Below are positions 35,143 to 44,299 of a stretch of 64,000 bases of DNA, piece by piece. Each line of letters begins with the position of its first letter. The first letter of the stretch is position 1. Location of the stretch: contig NZ_SWDV01000003.1 of the NCBI RefSeq assembly GCF_005877905.1, forward strand, positions 124,001 through 188,000. The letters are read 5' to 3'. Origin of the DNA: Pseudomonas nicosulfuronedens (GTDB taxonomy: Bacteria > Pseudomonadota > Gammaproteobacteria > Pseudomonadales > Pseudomonadaceae). The translations under genes and the position numbers were made by a program. The notes beneath the pieces were generated by a model, which saw only the letters and a program-made list of their open reading frames with translations, was not told the origin of the DNA and searched no databases.

Positions 35143-36928
35143 GCTGTCCGCTGACCGCCTGAGCTGGGCGGAGATTCGCCGGCTCGCGTTCCGTCATCGC
35201 AAGGCTCTGATCCTCGCCAACCTGGTCGCCGTACTGGCGACCGCCTGCAGCGTACCGATCCCGCTGCTGCTGCCGCTGCTGGTCGATGAGGTGCTGTTGG
35301 GCAAGGGTGATGCCGCCCTGCAGGTGATGAACCACTGGCTGCCTGACGGCTGGCACAAACCGGTCGGCTATATCGGCCTGATGCTGCTGGTGACCCTCGT
35401 GCTGCGCAGCTGCGCGCTGGTGTTCAACGTGCTGCAGGCCAAGCTGTTCGCGCGGCTGTCAAAGGACGTGGTGTACCGCATCCGCCTGCGCCTGATCGAG
35501 CGGCTGAAACGCATCGCCCTGGTCGAGTACGAGACCCTCGGCGGTGGCTCGGTCAGCGCGCATCTGGTGACCGATCTCGATACCCTCGACAAGTTCGTCG
35601 GCGACACCCTGAGCCGCTTCCTGGTGGCGCTGCTGACCCTCTGCGGCACCGCCGGCATCCTGATCTGGATGCACTGGAAACTGGCGCTGCTGATCCTGTT
35701 GTTCAACCCGCTGGTGATCTTCGCCACGGTGCAGCTGGGCAAGCGCGTGAAGCACCTGAAGAAGCTGGAGAACGACAGCACCTCGCGCTTCACCCAGGCA
35801 CTGACCGAAACCCTCGAAGCCATCCAGGAAGTGCGTGCCGGCAACCGCCAGGGCTTCTTCCTCGGCCGCCTGGGTGTGCGTGCCCGCGAGGTGCGCGACT
35901 ACGCCGTTGCCTCGCAGTGGAAGAGCGACGCCGCCGGGCGTGCCAGCGGCCTGCTGTTCCAGTTCGGTATCGACCTGTTCCGTGCCGCAGCGATGGTCAC
36001 CGTATTGTTTTCCGACCTGTCCATCGGCCAGATGCTCGCGGTGTTCAGCTACCTCTGGTTCATGATCGGCCCGGTGGAGCAGCTGCTCAGCCTGCAGTAC
36101 GCCTATTACGCCGCCGGCGGCGCGCTGACCCGCATCAACGAGTTGCTGGCGCGCGCCGACGAGCCGCATTACGAGCACCGCCGTGATCCGTTCGCCGGGC
36201 ACACCAGCGTTGGTATCCAGGTGCGCGACCTGAGCTTCGCCTACCGCGACGAACGCGTGCTGGATGGCCTTGACCTGGATATCGCCCCCGGCGAGAAGGT
36301 CGCCATCGTCGGTGCCAGTGGCGGCGGCAAGAGCACCCTGGTGCAGCTGCTGCTGGGCCTCTACCAGCCTCAGTCCGGCTGCATCCGCTACGGTGGCGCG
36401 GCGCTGGAAGAGATCGGTCTGGATTGCGTGCGCGAGCAGGTGGCGGTTGTGCTGCAGCACCCGGCATTGTTCAACGACACGGTGCGCGCCAACCTGACCA
36501 TGGGCCGGGAGCGCGGTGACGAAGCCTGCTGGCGTGCGCTGGAAGTGGCACAGCTGGCAGACACCATCCGTGCCCTGCCGCAGGGGCTGGACAGTGTGGT
36601 TGGGCGCTCCGGTGTGCGGCTCTCCGGTGGCCAGCGCCAGCGCCTGGCGATTGCGCGCATGGTACTTGCCGAACCCAAGGTGGTGATCCTCGACGAGGCG
36701 ACCTCCGCCCTCGACGCCGCCACCGAATACGCCTTGCACCAGGCATTGGAGCGCTTCCTCGAAGGTCGCACCACGCTGATCATCGCCCACCGCCTGTCCG
36801 CGGTGAAACAGGCCGACCGCGTGCTGGTATTCGACGGCGGGCGTATTGCCGAGGATGGCGACCACCAGCAACTCATCGCCGAAGGCGGGCTCTACGCGCG
36901 CCTGTATGGGTACCTGCAGCAGAGCTGA
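35135..36928 (+). CDS. ABC exporter, fused permease-ATPase
   Basis: A 597-residue half-transporter of the MsbA/lipid-multidrug type. Six hydrophobic segments span roughly residues 20-290. The ATPase has Walker A VGASGGGKST, Q-loop VLQHPALFNDTV, signature LSGGQRQR, Walker B VVILDEATSALD and H-loop IIAHRLSAV. It probably acts as a homodimer. It overlaps the DsbA-like gene and its stop abuts, with no spacing, the stop of the convergent methyltransferase gene. The exported substrate cannot be deduced. Confidence 0.9.
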   Translation: MPELSADRLSWAEIRRLAFRHRKALILANLVAVLATACSVPIPLLLPLLVDEVLLGKGDAALQVMNHWLPDGWHKPVGYIGLMLLVTLVLRSCALVFNVLQAKLFARLSKDVVYRIRLRLIERLKRIALVEYETLGGGSVSAHLVTDLDTLDKFVGDTLSRFLVALLTLCGTAGILIWMHWKLALLILLFNPLVIFATVQLGKRVKHLKKLENDSTSRFTQALTETLEAIQEVRAGNRQGFFLGRLGVRAREVRDYAVASQWKSDAAGRASGLLFQFGIDLFRAAAMVTVLFSDLSIGQMLAVFSYLWFMIGPVEQLLSLQYAYYAAGGALTRINELLARADEPHYEHRRDPFAGHTSVGIQVRDLSFAYRDERVLDGLDLDIAPGEKVAIVGASGGGKSTLVQLLLGLYQPQSGCIRYGGAALEEIGLDCVREQVAVVLQHPALFNDTVRANLTMGRERGDEACWRALEVAQLADTIRALPQGLDSVVGRSGVRLSGGQRQRLAIARMVLAEPKVVILDEATSALDAATEYALHQALERFLEGRTTLIIAHRLSAVKQADRVLVFDGGRIAEDGDHQQLIAEGGLYARLYGYLQQS

Positions 36929-37825
36929 TCAGCCGTAGCGGGTGACTTCGAGGAAGGCCACGCAATTGCCCAGGTCGTGGAAGACCCGCGCGCTGCCGAT
37001 GTCGTTGTAGGGAATGCCCAGCAGCAGGTCGAGCAGGCAGGCGTCGCTGCGGTAGTGTGGGTGCCAGTCCAGCAGGCCTTCGAGGTAGGCGATGTCCGGC
37101 ACGCCGGGGAGGAAGTTGCCCATCAGCAGGCGTCCGCCGGGCAGCAGGCGGGCGAAGAGGTTGCGGGTCAGGTCGCGGGCGTCGTGGTCGTCCAGCACCT
37201 CGTACAGGCCCGGCGAGTAGATCAGGTCGAAATGGCTGAGATCCTGGCGTCCGTAGAACAGGTCATCGAGGTTGCACTGCTGTGTCTGGATGCCGAGCGC
37301 GGCGTAGCTGGCTTCCACCGTCTGCAGGGACAGCGCCTGCGCATCCAGCGCGGTGAACTGGCGGAACTGGCCATGGCGCAACGAGCGCGCCAGCTCGACC
37401 TCGCGCAGGTGCCCGCAGCCCACGCAGAGGATGCGCGCCTGGCCGCTGAGCTGGTCGCAGCAGCGGTCGATCTCCCTTGCCAGCAACTGGCGGCGCGAGC
37501 GCAGTGCGCGGGAGGCGGGGGCGGAGCTGGCGTAGCGGAACAACTCCTCGGTAGGCCCGTCGGGCAGCAGCGAGCGCAGGGTGCTGTCGATGCCGTAGAG
37601 GTAGTCCATCAGCACGGCATTGCCGGCGCCTTCACCCATCGGTCGTTCGCGACGCCGGGGGAAGGGCACTACGCGCGGGGCTTCGCCCGGCGGTGCGCTG
37701 CCGGTGGCGAGCGCCAGCAGGCCCGTCTCGTCATCCCTGAGGTGACGCAGCTGCTGTTCGAGTTGCTCGATGGCTTCGGTTAGCGAGTTCGGATTCTGCT
37801 GGGTGCCGTTGTCCATGCCGTCCAC
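36929..37825 (-). CDS. Class I SAM-dependent methyltransferase
   Basis: A 298-residue protein with an N-terminal helical region (ALTEAIEQLEQQLRHLRDDE, a short coiled coil) and a methyltransferase domain from about residue 120. Motif I is ARILCVGCGHLREVELARSL, followed by FTALDAQALSLQTVEASY and FDLIYSPGLYEVLDDHDARDLTRNLFARLLPGGRLLMGNF. Two starts are possible, MDGMDNG at 37825 or MDNG nine bases later. It ends exactly where the ABC exporter ends on the opposite strand. The substrate is unknown; similar proteins modify fatty acids or small signals, but I cannot assign this one. Confidence 0.75.
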   Translation of the reverse strand: MDGMDNGTQQNPNSLTEAIEQLEQQLRHLRDDETGLLALATGSAPPGEAPRVVPFPRRRERPMGEGAGNAVLMDYLYGIDSTLRSLLPDGPTEELFRYASSAPASRALRSRRQLLAREIDRCCDQLSGQARILCVGCGHLREVELARSLRHGQFRQFTALDAQALSLQTVEASYAALGIQTQQCNLDDLFYGRQDLSHFDLIYSPGLYEVLDDHDARDLTRNLFARLLPGGRLLMGNFLPGVPDIAYLEGLLDWHPHYRSDACLLDLLLGIPYNDIGSARVFHDLGNCVAFLEVTRYG

Positions 37826-37940
37826 CTGGGATACCGCTCAGTGAGAAGAAAGCGCCACCGGCCTGGCCGGTGATCCGTCCAACACCTTAGGGGGCGGTTG
37901 GCCCCGGGCCATCATCTGAATGAATGACGGCCGCGAAAAT

Positions 37941-39044
37941 TCAGCGTTGCCCGAGCCGCACCAGCAGGCTGACCAGTTCGGCCTGGCGGCTGGTGTGGGT
38001 CTTGCGGAACAACGCACGCAGCTGGCTGCGCACCGTATTGATCGAAGTGCCGAGCTGGTCGGCGCATTGTTCGGGCATCAGCCCCCGTACCAGCAGGTCG
38101 CCCAGGCGCTGCTCGGCCGGAGTGAGGCCGAACAGTTCGCCCAGCAGGCGGCTCTGGCGATGCGCATCGAGCAGCGCCAGCAGCACCAGCGGGCGCTGGA
38201 AGGGGTGGTTGAAGTTCGCTTCGGCAGGCACTGGGGTGACCAGCAGTTCCTGCCCGCTGCCATCGCCCAGTGGCAGCCAGCCGGCCTTGCCTTTGCCGGT
38301 GCGAGGCGCAGCGTGGCGTACCAGGGCCTGGAGTTTCGCGTCGTGCTGGCGGCAGTGCAGGCGGCCGAAGATTTCATGGAACAGGCCCGCACGCAGCCCG
38401 AGCCGCTGCTGCGCGGCCTGGTTGGCGTAGAGCACGCGGGCGTTGCCTTCGAGCAGCCACAACGGCGTGGGGTGCTGGTCCAGCAGCAGGTCGCGGTGGG
38501 CCAGTTGCTGGCGCATCTCGTCGATGCGCCCGAACATCCGCGCGGCGCGAGTCAGGTGCTCGCTCAGGCGGGCCAGCAGGGTCTGCTCCTGCGGGTCGGG
38601 GTAGCGTGCGCCGAGACTGGTCAGCACTGACAGGTAGACGCCGGAATTGGCCTCCTCGCTGAGCTTCAGGCAGGACACGTTGTGCATGCCGTTGGGGCGC
38701 TGGAATTCCTGGTAATAAGGGTCGCGGGCCATTCGCTGCGGGCCGTACTCCTCGCGGTCGTGATACCAGTGGCCGACCGGGCGGTGCAGCATGAAACCCT
38801 TGGACGGGTCGATGGTGCAGAACTCGCGGTTGTAGGTCTCGATGGCGCCGGGATCGCAGAGGTTGATCTCGCTGGCCAGCGCACCGCTCTCGGTCTGGTC
38901 CCAGAACAGCAGGGCGCCCTGCTGGCGGCCGCTGGCGCAGATCAGCTCGGTCAGCAGTGGCAGCCAGTTGCCCTCGTCGAGCACACACTCGTAGGTCAGG
39001 CCCACCAGCTGGTCGTACCGCCTGTCCATATCCCGCCGTGGCAT
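37941..39044 (-). CDS. LuxR-family transcriptional regulator
   Basis: A 367-residue regulator. The C-terminal LuxR helix-turn-helix is LFGLTPAEQRLGDLLVRGLMPEQCADQLGTSINTVRSQLRALFRKTHTSRQAELVSLL. The long N-terminal part has no receiver aspartate pocket and resembles a ligand-sensing domain with a PAS-like segment (LWLLEGNARVLYANQAAQQRLG). The chosen ATG at 39044 follows GGAGCGACC; an in-frame start 37 codons upstream lacks a ribosome site. It is divergent from the c-di-GMP gene rbdA across 355 bases. Ligand and targets are unknown. Confidence 0.83.
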   Translation of the reverse strand: MPRRDMDRRYDQLVGLTYECVLDEGNWLPLLTELICASGRQQGALLFWDQTESGALASEINLCDPGAIETYNREFCTIDPSKGFMLHRPVGHWYHDREEYGPQRMARDPYYQEFQRPNGMHNVSCLKLSEEANSGVYLSVLTSLGARYPDPQEQTLLARLSEHLTRAARMFGRIDEMRQQLAHRDLLLDQHPTPLWLLEGNARVLYANQAAQQRLGLRAGLFHEIFGRLHCRQHDAKLQALVRHAAPRTGKGKAGWLPLGDGSGQELLVTPVPAEANFNHPFQRPLVLLALLDAHRQSRLLGELFGLTPAEQRLGDLLVRGLMPEQCADQLGTSINTVRSQLRALFRKTHTSRQAELVSLLVRLGQR

Positions 39045-39399
39045 GGTCGCTCCATCGGTTGTTTGCGGATGGCACTTTTCATCATGCAGATTGCACTTTG
39101 CAGAATGCACGATCGGCTGAGGTATGGCACATGGCCTTCGCTGTCGCAAGGCCACTAATCGGCTGCCGGGCGGGTAAGGCAGGCAGGCGACGGAAGGTGC
39201 TTAGCGCTCCTCGGTCCTCATCTTTCCGCCGGACGGTGAGCCTCCAGCCGACCAAGCGTCATGCCCTTCGGTTTGAGGATTTCCTGTGATCGGCTAGAAG
39301 TTAAGGAAGGGGCGGCCTGACAGAGAAGTCCCCGAGGTGGAGTGGTAGCTGCTCCCCTGTGGCCTGGCAGGGATCAGAAGAAGGAAGTCGAAACTGGTT
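39045..39399. promoter_or_regulatory. Divergent region between luxR-type gene and rbdA
   Basis: No gene is supportable in these 355 bases. The notable feature is a pair of direct repeats at 39085-39110, given separately. The remainder (39150-39399) is GC-rich leader of rbdA. The rbdA start has no strong ribosome site; GAAGGAAG lies about 14 bases before the ATG at 39400 and 23 before the next in-frame ATG at 39409. Confidence 0.5.
39085..39110. promoter_or_regulatory. Tandem direct repeats TGCAGATTGCAC / TGCAGAATGCAC
   Basis: Two 12-base repeats at 39085-39096 and 39099-39110 differ at one position and have a 14-base period. Each half contains TGCA...TGCA symmetry. They lie 41-66 bases upstream of the luxR-type start, a likely operator position for autoregulation or for rbdA control. 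Confidence 0.5.
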
Positions 39400-41859
39400 A
39401 TGGATGCAATGGGGCTGTTGCCGACCCGGCGTACGACGCGCCTGCTCAAGCTGGTCTGGCCATTCATGGTCGTGGTCCTGCTACAGACGCTGATTGGCAG
39501 TGGCAGCTTCTTTATCCTCTCGGGGGTGCGCGCCTATGTCGGCGGCGAGAGCCTCTGGTCCAAGGGCCAGAAGGACGCCATCCACTACCTGCAACTCTAC
39601 GGACAGAGCCGTGACGCGGCGGATTACGAGCGTTACCGCACCGCCATTGCGATTCCCCAGGGCGACCGTACCTTCCGCGCCGCCCTCGACCTCAGCCAAC
39701 CCGACCTGGAACTGGCCCGCGCCGGCGCGCTGCAGGGCGGAATTCATCCCGATGATGTCGGCGCGCTGATCTGGCTGTACCGCTATTTCCACGAGTACAG
39801 CTACTTCGACCAGGCCGTGAAGATGTGGATCATCGGTGACGCCTACCTCGACCAGCTGGAGCATCTGGCCGACGAGATGAGCGCGAAGATCCGCGCCAAC
39901 GACGTCCGCCCGGGCGACCTGAGCTACTGGAACAGCCGCATCCAGGCCATCAATGACGGCGTTACGCCGGCCGCCATGGCCTTCTCCGCCGCACTGGGGC
40001 AGGGCTCGCGGATGATCATGTGGGTGCTGCTGGCGGCCAACGGGTTGACCGGCCTGGCACTGATACTCCTGGCGGTCTGGCGCACGCGCAAGCTGCTGCA
40101 CCAGCAGCGCGCCTTCGAAAGTGCCCTGGACACCGAGAGGGAGCGTGCGCAGACCACCCTGGCGGCCATCGGCGACGGTGTGGTCACCCTCGACGAACAC
40201 GAGTGCATTGCCTACTTCAACCCGGCAGCGGAACGCCTGATCGGGTGGGACAACTCAATGGCTGTCGGCCTGCCGCTGCGTTCGCTGCTGCGGATACTCG
40301 ACGAGAACTCACAGACCGAGGGCCTGCCGCTGGTGGGGCAGATCCTGCGCGGCGAAGTGGATGGCGGCAGCGAGACCAGCAAGCTCATCCAGCGCCTGGA
40401 CGGCACCAGCGTTGCGGTGACGCTGGTGGCCACGCCCATCCACGCCGAAGGCCGCGTGGTCGGCGTGGTGCTGGTGCTGCACGACATGACCCGCGAGCGC
40501 CAGTACATGGCCAGCCTGTCGTGGCAGGCCACACACGATGCCCTGACCGGCCTGACCAATCGCCGTGAATTCGAATTCCGCCTCAAGCAGGCACTGGAGA
40601 GTTCGGCCGACTCCCACGACCAGCACTCGCTGATGTACCTGGACCTGGACCAGTTCAAGCTGGTCAACGACACCTGTGGCCATGCCGCCGGCGATGAGCT
40701 GCTGCGCCAGGTCTGTTCCGTGCTGCAGCAGTGCCTGCGTGATGGCGACACCCTGGCGCGCCTGGGTGGCGACGAGTTCGGCATCCTCCTGGAACACTGT
40801 CCGCCGGACATGGCGGTGCAGATCGCCGAACGCATCCGCCTGACCGTGCAGGCACTGCACTTCATGTGGGAAGGTCGTGGCTTCAACATCACCGTCAGCA
40901 TCGGTGTGGTGCATATTTCCGCCATGCTGGTGTCGGTGGAGGAGGCGCTACGCTGCGCCGACATGGCGTGCTACATGGCCAAGGAGAAGGGTCGCAATCG
41001 GGCCCAGGTGTTTCGTCCGGATGATACCGAGTTGTCCAACCGCGTCGGCGAGATGGCCTGGGTGCAACGTATCCGCCAGGGGCTGGAGGAGGAGCGTTTC
41101 TGTCTCTATGCCCAATCGATCTTCCCGGTCGACGACCGCGTGAGGGAGGGCGCCCACGTCGAGTTGCTGCTGCGTCTGAACGACGAGTGCGGCCGGTTGG
41201 TGGCGCCGATCAACTTCATCCCCGCCGCCGAGCGCTACGGGCTGATGCCGGAAATCGACCGCTGGGTGGTCGAGAATGCCTTCCGGACCCTGGCCGAGCG
41301 CAATGCCGAGGGTGGTTACGAACCGATCCATACCTGCGCCATCAACCTCTCTGGCGCGACCATCGGTGACGACACCTTCCTCGACTTCCTCCGCGAAGTG
41401 CAGCCGCGCTACGGCATCGAACCTTCGAGCGTGTGCTTCGAGATCACCGAGACCAGCGCCATCGCCAACCTGGTCAACGCCACGCGCTTCATTCAGGAGC
41501 TCAAGGCGCTGGGTTATCGCTTCTCGCTGGACGACTTCTGTGCCGGCATGTCCTCCTTCGTCTACCTCAAGCACCTGCCGGTGGACTACCTGAAGATCGA
41601 CGGCAGCTTCATCAAGGACATGCTCGAAGACCCCATCGACCGCGCCATGGTTCAGGTGATCAACCAGATCGGCCACGTGATGGGCAAGCGCACGGTGGCG
41701 GAGTTCGTCGAGACGCAGGAAATCCTCGAAGTGCTGCGGGAAATCGGCATCGATTACGCCCAGGGTTACGGTTTGGCCCGGCCGCAACCCTTCAATCGGA
41801 GCTTCCTGCGTGAGACGCACGTCGCAGCCGTAGCATCCGACACAACCTCCGGACGGTGA
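39400..41859 (+). CDS. rbdA: RbdA-like c-di-GMP phosphodiesterase (membrane-PAS-GGDEF-EAL)
   Basis: An 819-residue inner-membrane protein. A first membrane segment (LVWPFMVVVLLQTLIGSGSFFIL) and a second near residue 210 (MIMWVLLAANGLTGLALILLAV) bracket a periplasmic sensor. A PAS domain follows (residues about 245-360, TLAAIGDGVVTLDEHECIAYFNPAAERLIGW). GGDEF is intact at 456-460. The EAL motif reads ELL (588-590), with downstream catalytic residues retained: NLSG, EITE, D711-D712 in LDDFCAG, K732 in LKIDGSF and E768 in AEFVE. In P. aeruginosa RbdA (PA0861) degrades c-di-GMP and promotes biofilm dispersal. Length and order match. Start could also be 39409. Confidence 0.9.
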   Translation: MDAMGLLPTRRTTRLLKLVWPFMVVVLLQTLIGSGSFFILSGVRAYVGGESLWSKGQKDAIHYLQLYGQSRDAADYERYRTAIAIPQGDRTFRAALDLSQPDLELARAGALQGGIHPDDVGALIWLYRYFHEYSYFDQAVKMWIIGDAYLDQLEHLADEMSAKIRANDVRPGDLSYWNSRIQAINDGVTPAAMAFSAALGQGSRMIMWVLLAANGLTGLALILLAVWRTRKLLHQQRAFESALDTERERAQTTLAAIGDGVVTLDEHECIAYFNPAAERLIGWDNSMAVGLPLRSLLRILDENSQTEGLPLVGQILRGEVDGGSETSKLIQRLDGTSVAVTLVATPIHAEGRVVGVVLVLHDMTRERQYMASLSWQATHDALTGLTNRREFEFRLKQALESSADSHDQHSLMYLDLDQFKLVNDTCGHAAGDELLRQVCSVLQQCLRDGDTLARLGGDEFGILLEHCPPDMAVQIAERIRLTVQALHFMWEGRGFNITVSIGVVHISAMLVSVEEALRCADMACYMAKEKGRNRAQVFRPDDTELSNRVGEMAWVQRIRQGLEEERFCLYAQSIFPVDDRVREGAHVELLLRLNDECGRLVAPINFIPAAERYGLMPEIDRWVVENAFRTLAERNAEGGYEPIHTCAINLSGATIGDDTFLDFLREVQPRYGIEPSSVCFEITETSAIANLVNATRFIQELKALGYRFSLDDFCAGMSSFVYLKHLPVDYLKIDGSFIKDMLEDPIDRAMVQVINQIGHVMGKRTVAEFVETQEILEVLREIGIDYAQGYGLARPQPFNRSFLRETHVAAVASDTTSGR

Positions 41860-41935
41860 CGTGCCGCCAGGACAGGACTAACCTGAGGCCTGAATTACCG
41901 GTGCTTGCATGGATTGACCAGCAACGGAGCCTTGG

Positions 41936-42724
41936 ATGAACGACACCTTTGTTCGTAGTGGGCCGCTCAAGGAGCTTTCCAGCTATCCACACTGGGCCCA
42001 GCGCCTGGTGCAGGAGTGCGAAACCAGCCGTCTGTCGGTGGTCGAGCATCCCTTCTATGCGCGCATGCGCGACGGCCAGCTGAGCCGGCAGACCCTGCGT
42101 GCCTTCCTCATTGGCGGCTGGCAGGTGGTGGAGCAGTTCCCCCTGTACATGTCCCACAACCTGCTCAAGACCCGTTTCGGCCGTAGCCCCGGCGAAGACA
42201 TGGCGCGACGCTGGCTGATGCGCAATATCCGCGTCGAGCTGAATCACGCCGACTACTGGGTGCGCTGGGCCGAGGCCTATGGTGTGACCCTGGCCGAACT
42301 CAAGGCCCAGCTGGTGCCCGCCGAACTCCATGCCCTTGGCCACTGGTGCTGGCACAGCTGCGCTACCGAGGAACTGGCCCTGGCCATGGCGGCCACCAAC
42401 TACGCCATCGAAGGTGCGACTGGCGACTGGTCGGCGCTGGTGTGCTCCACGGATACCTACGAACGCACGCTGCCGGCTGGCACCCGCAAGGACGCCATGC
42501 GCTGGCTGAAGATGCACGCCCGCTATGACGACGATCATCCCTGGGAAGCCCTGGAGATCATCTGCACCCTCTGCGGTCCGCAGCTCGCCATGCCGCGCTG
42601 CCTGGCGCTGCGCGAGGCGATCTGCAAGAGCTACGGCTACATGCGCATGTTCCTCGACCAGTGCCTGGCGCTGGAGCAGGCACAGGGTGGGGCGCGCAGG
42701 ACGTCGATGCAGGTGGCGGGGTAG
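41936..42724 (+). CDS. TenA/PqqC-like haem-oxygenase-fold protein
   Basis: A 262-residue helical protein of the TenA/PqqC superfamily, sometimes annotated as iron-containing redox enzyme. Conserved stretches include HPFYARMRDGQLSRQTLRAFLIGGWQVVEQFPLYMSHNL, RWLMRNIRVELNHADYWVRWAEAYG, NYAIEGATGDWSALV and WLKMHARYDDDHPWEALEII. The E/H residues in RVELNHADYW, YAIEGATG and KMHARYDDDH could form a di-metal site, as in HDO proteins. It follows rbdA by 76 bases on the same strand. The equivalent in PAO1 would be PA0862. Function is not known. Confidence 0.78.
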   Translation: MNDTFVRSGPLKELSSYPHWAQRLVQECETSRLSVVEHPFYARMRDGQLSRQTLRAFLIGGWQVVEQFPLYMSHNLLKTRFGRSPGEDMARRWLMRNIRVELNHADYWVRWAEAYGVTLAELKAQLVPAELHALGHWCWHSCATEELALAMAATNYAIEGATGDWSALVCSTDTYERTLPAGTRKDAMRWLKMHARYDDDHPWEALEIICTLCGPQLAMPRCLALREAICKSYGYMRMFLDQCLALEQAQGGARRTSMQVAG

Positions 42725-42765
42725 GGGTTTCGCGGGGCTTGCCTGACGATTTGGCGCGGGGTGCG

Positions 42766-42811
42766 CCCTCTCCCCAATCCTCTCCCTGAAGGGAGAGGGC
42801 CGGGGTGAGGG
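42766..42811. repeat. Intergenic CCCTCTCC...GGAGAGGG repeat, copy 1
   Basis: CCCTCTCCCC-AATCCTCTCCCTGAAGGGAGAGG forms a hairpin (CTCTCCCT / AGGGAGAG). Similar units at 51309-51342 and, in inverse orientation, at 51432-51468. It sits between the ends of convergent genes and may also work as a terminator. Confidence 0.75.
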
Positions 42812-42836
42812 CTCTTCACCGAAGTCAAAATCAGCC

Positions 42837-43793
42837 TCAAGGCACGAGAATGATCTTCTCGCTGCTGCCTTCATTGATCTCGCGGTAGCGCTGCACGCCC
42901 TCGCTCAGCGGCACTTCGCGCAGGCCGGTGGGCAGCGGCAGCCTGCCGTCGTCGAACCACTGGCCGAACTGGCGCAGCATCGCGGCGCAGGCGACTGTGT
43001 CGTACAGCAGCGAATTCACCCCCACCACCGAACCGCCACGGCGATACAGCGCCAGGGCCGGCAGTTGCACGTGGCCGTCCACCGGCGCGGCAATGATGGC
43101 GATGCGGCCGAAGGTGGCCAAGGCGGAGACGGCGGCGGGCAGCCAGAAACCGGTGGTATCGAAGATCACCTCGGCGCCGCCGGCGAAGTGCTCTTCCACC
43201 TGCGCCGCCAGAGTGTCCGCCGAGCCCAGCAGAATGCTCGGCACGCCCTGGGCCTGCAATTCCACCTGCGATTCGGCACGACGTACCGCGCCCAGCACCT
43301 GGGCGCCACGGGCCTTGGCCAGGGAAATGGCCGCCGCGCCGACGGCACCGGAACCGATCACCAGCAGGCGGGTACCAGCACCGACCTGGCTGCGCTCAAG
43401 CGCGTCCCAGGCGGTGGTGAAAGGCACGCCGCAGCTGGCGGCCTGGGCGAAGCTCATGCGCTCGGGCATCAGCGCCACACCGCCGACCGGCACGCTCATC
43501 AGCTGGGCGTGGCTGCCGTTGCGGGTGAAGCCCAGGCCCTTGCCGGTGCCCCAGACAGATTTGCCCAGCAGTTCGGCCGGACCTTTCACCACGGTGCCGG
43601 CGAAGTCGCGGCCCGGCACGCGCGGCAGGGTGGTGTAGGGGAAGCGGCCAAGGACGTTCTTCACGTCGCTGGGGTTCAGGCCGGCGGCGTGGACTTCCAC
43701 CAGCACTTCGTCGGTGGCGGGCAGCGGGTCGGCGATGTCTGTGAAGCTCAGGGCGGCGAGGTCGCCGGTGCGGTCGAATTGCAGGGCTTTCAT
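42837..43793 (-). CDS. Zinc-type alcohol dehydrogenase-like / quinone oxidoreductase
   Basis: A 318-residue medium-chain dehydrogenase. The N-terminal GroES-like domain reads MKALQFDRTGDLAALSFTDIADPLPATDEVLVEVHAAGLNPSDVKNVLG, the quinone-reductase pattern lacking catalytic zinc ligands. The NADPH Rossmann motif is TRLLVIGSGAVGAAAISLAKARGAQV. I chose the ATG at 43793 where family homology starts; the frame opens six codons earlier. It follows the XapX gene by 37 bases on the same strand. Substrate unknown. PAO1 counterpart would be PA0863. Confidence 0.86.
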   Translation of the reverse strand: MKALQFDRTGDLAALSFTDIADPLPATDEVLVEVHAAGLNPSDVKNVLGRFPYTTLPRVPGRDFAGTVVKGPAELLGKSVWGTGKGLGFTRNGSHAQLMSVPVGGVALMPERMSFAQAASCGVPFTTAWDALERSQVGAGTRLLVIGSGAVGAAAISLAKARGAQVLGAVRRAESQVELQAQGVPSILLGSADTLAAQVEEHFAGGAEVIFDTTGFWLPAAVSALATFGRIAIIAAPVDGHVQLPALALYRRGGSVVGVNSLLYDTVACAAMLRQFGQWFDDGRLPLPTGLREVPLSEGVQRYREINEGSSEKIILVP

Positions 43794-43830
43794 GGTTCGG
43801 GTCCTTGGCAATCAGTGGTAGATGAGGAAA

Positions 43831-43992
43831 TCAGTGGAACCAGCGGGTCAGCAGCGGCAGGGCGTTCTCGCCGATCTGCATGCCCAGCAGGCCGACCAGC
43901 GCCACCAGCGGTGGCGCTGGCGAGCGGAAGTCGAGGAAGTGGTAGGCGAGGCCGACGGCGATGCCGATGGCCAGGGAGATCAGGTAGCTCAT
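43831..43992 (-). CDS. XapX domain small membrane protein
   Basis: A 53-residue protein, MSYLISLAIGIAVGLAYHFLDFRSPAPPLVALVGLLGMQIGENALPLLTRWFH. It has two hydrophobic segments joined by RSPAPP and matches the XapX family of tiny inner-membrane proteins. The ATG at 43992 follows GGAGGACACC; a longer frame to 44070 exists but has no homology. It probably forms an operon with the oxidoreductase downstream. Function unknown. Confidence 0.85.
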   Translation of the reverse strand: MSYLISLAIGIAVGLAYHFLDFRSPAPPLVALVGLLGMQIGENALPLLTRWFH

Positions 43993-44148
43993 GGTGTCCT
44001 CCGTGGATGGTTCCGGCGGCTGGCGGGAATGGAGCCAGTCTAGGAGCCGCGCCTTGGTGCCGCCGGTCATTGGCTTCGGAATATCGGACAGATGATGGAC
44101 AGGGTATTGGAGGAGCGTGCCGGCCCCCGAGAAGGCTGAGGCCCGATC

Positions 44149-44224
44149 GTAGGGTGCATAACGCGCCAGCGTTATCCGCCGCGAGGTAATCAGCGCATAA
44201 CCCGTTCCGGGTAATGCGGCCTAC
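44149..44224. repeat. Intergenic repeat of the GTAGGG / GCGTTATCCGCC family
   Basis: Begins GTAGGGTGCATAACGCGCCAGCGTTATCCGCC and ends GCATAACCC...GGCCTAC. Shares the CAGCGTTATCCGCC core with 58689-58768 and the inverse GGCGGATAACGCTGG with 19998-20064. Confidence 0.75.
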
Positions 44225-44299
44225 GGTCCTGCGTTGGCTTGAGGTTTTCAGCGCCGCGACGGCTTGCGCGCAAATTCAGTGTTTCGCCCCCTCGGGCGA

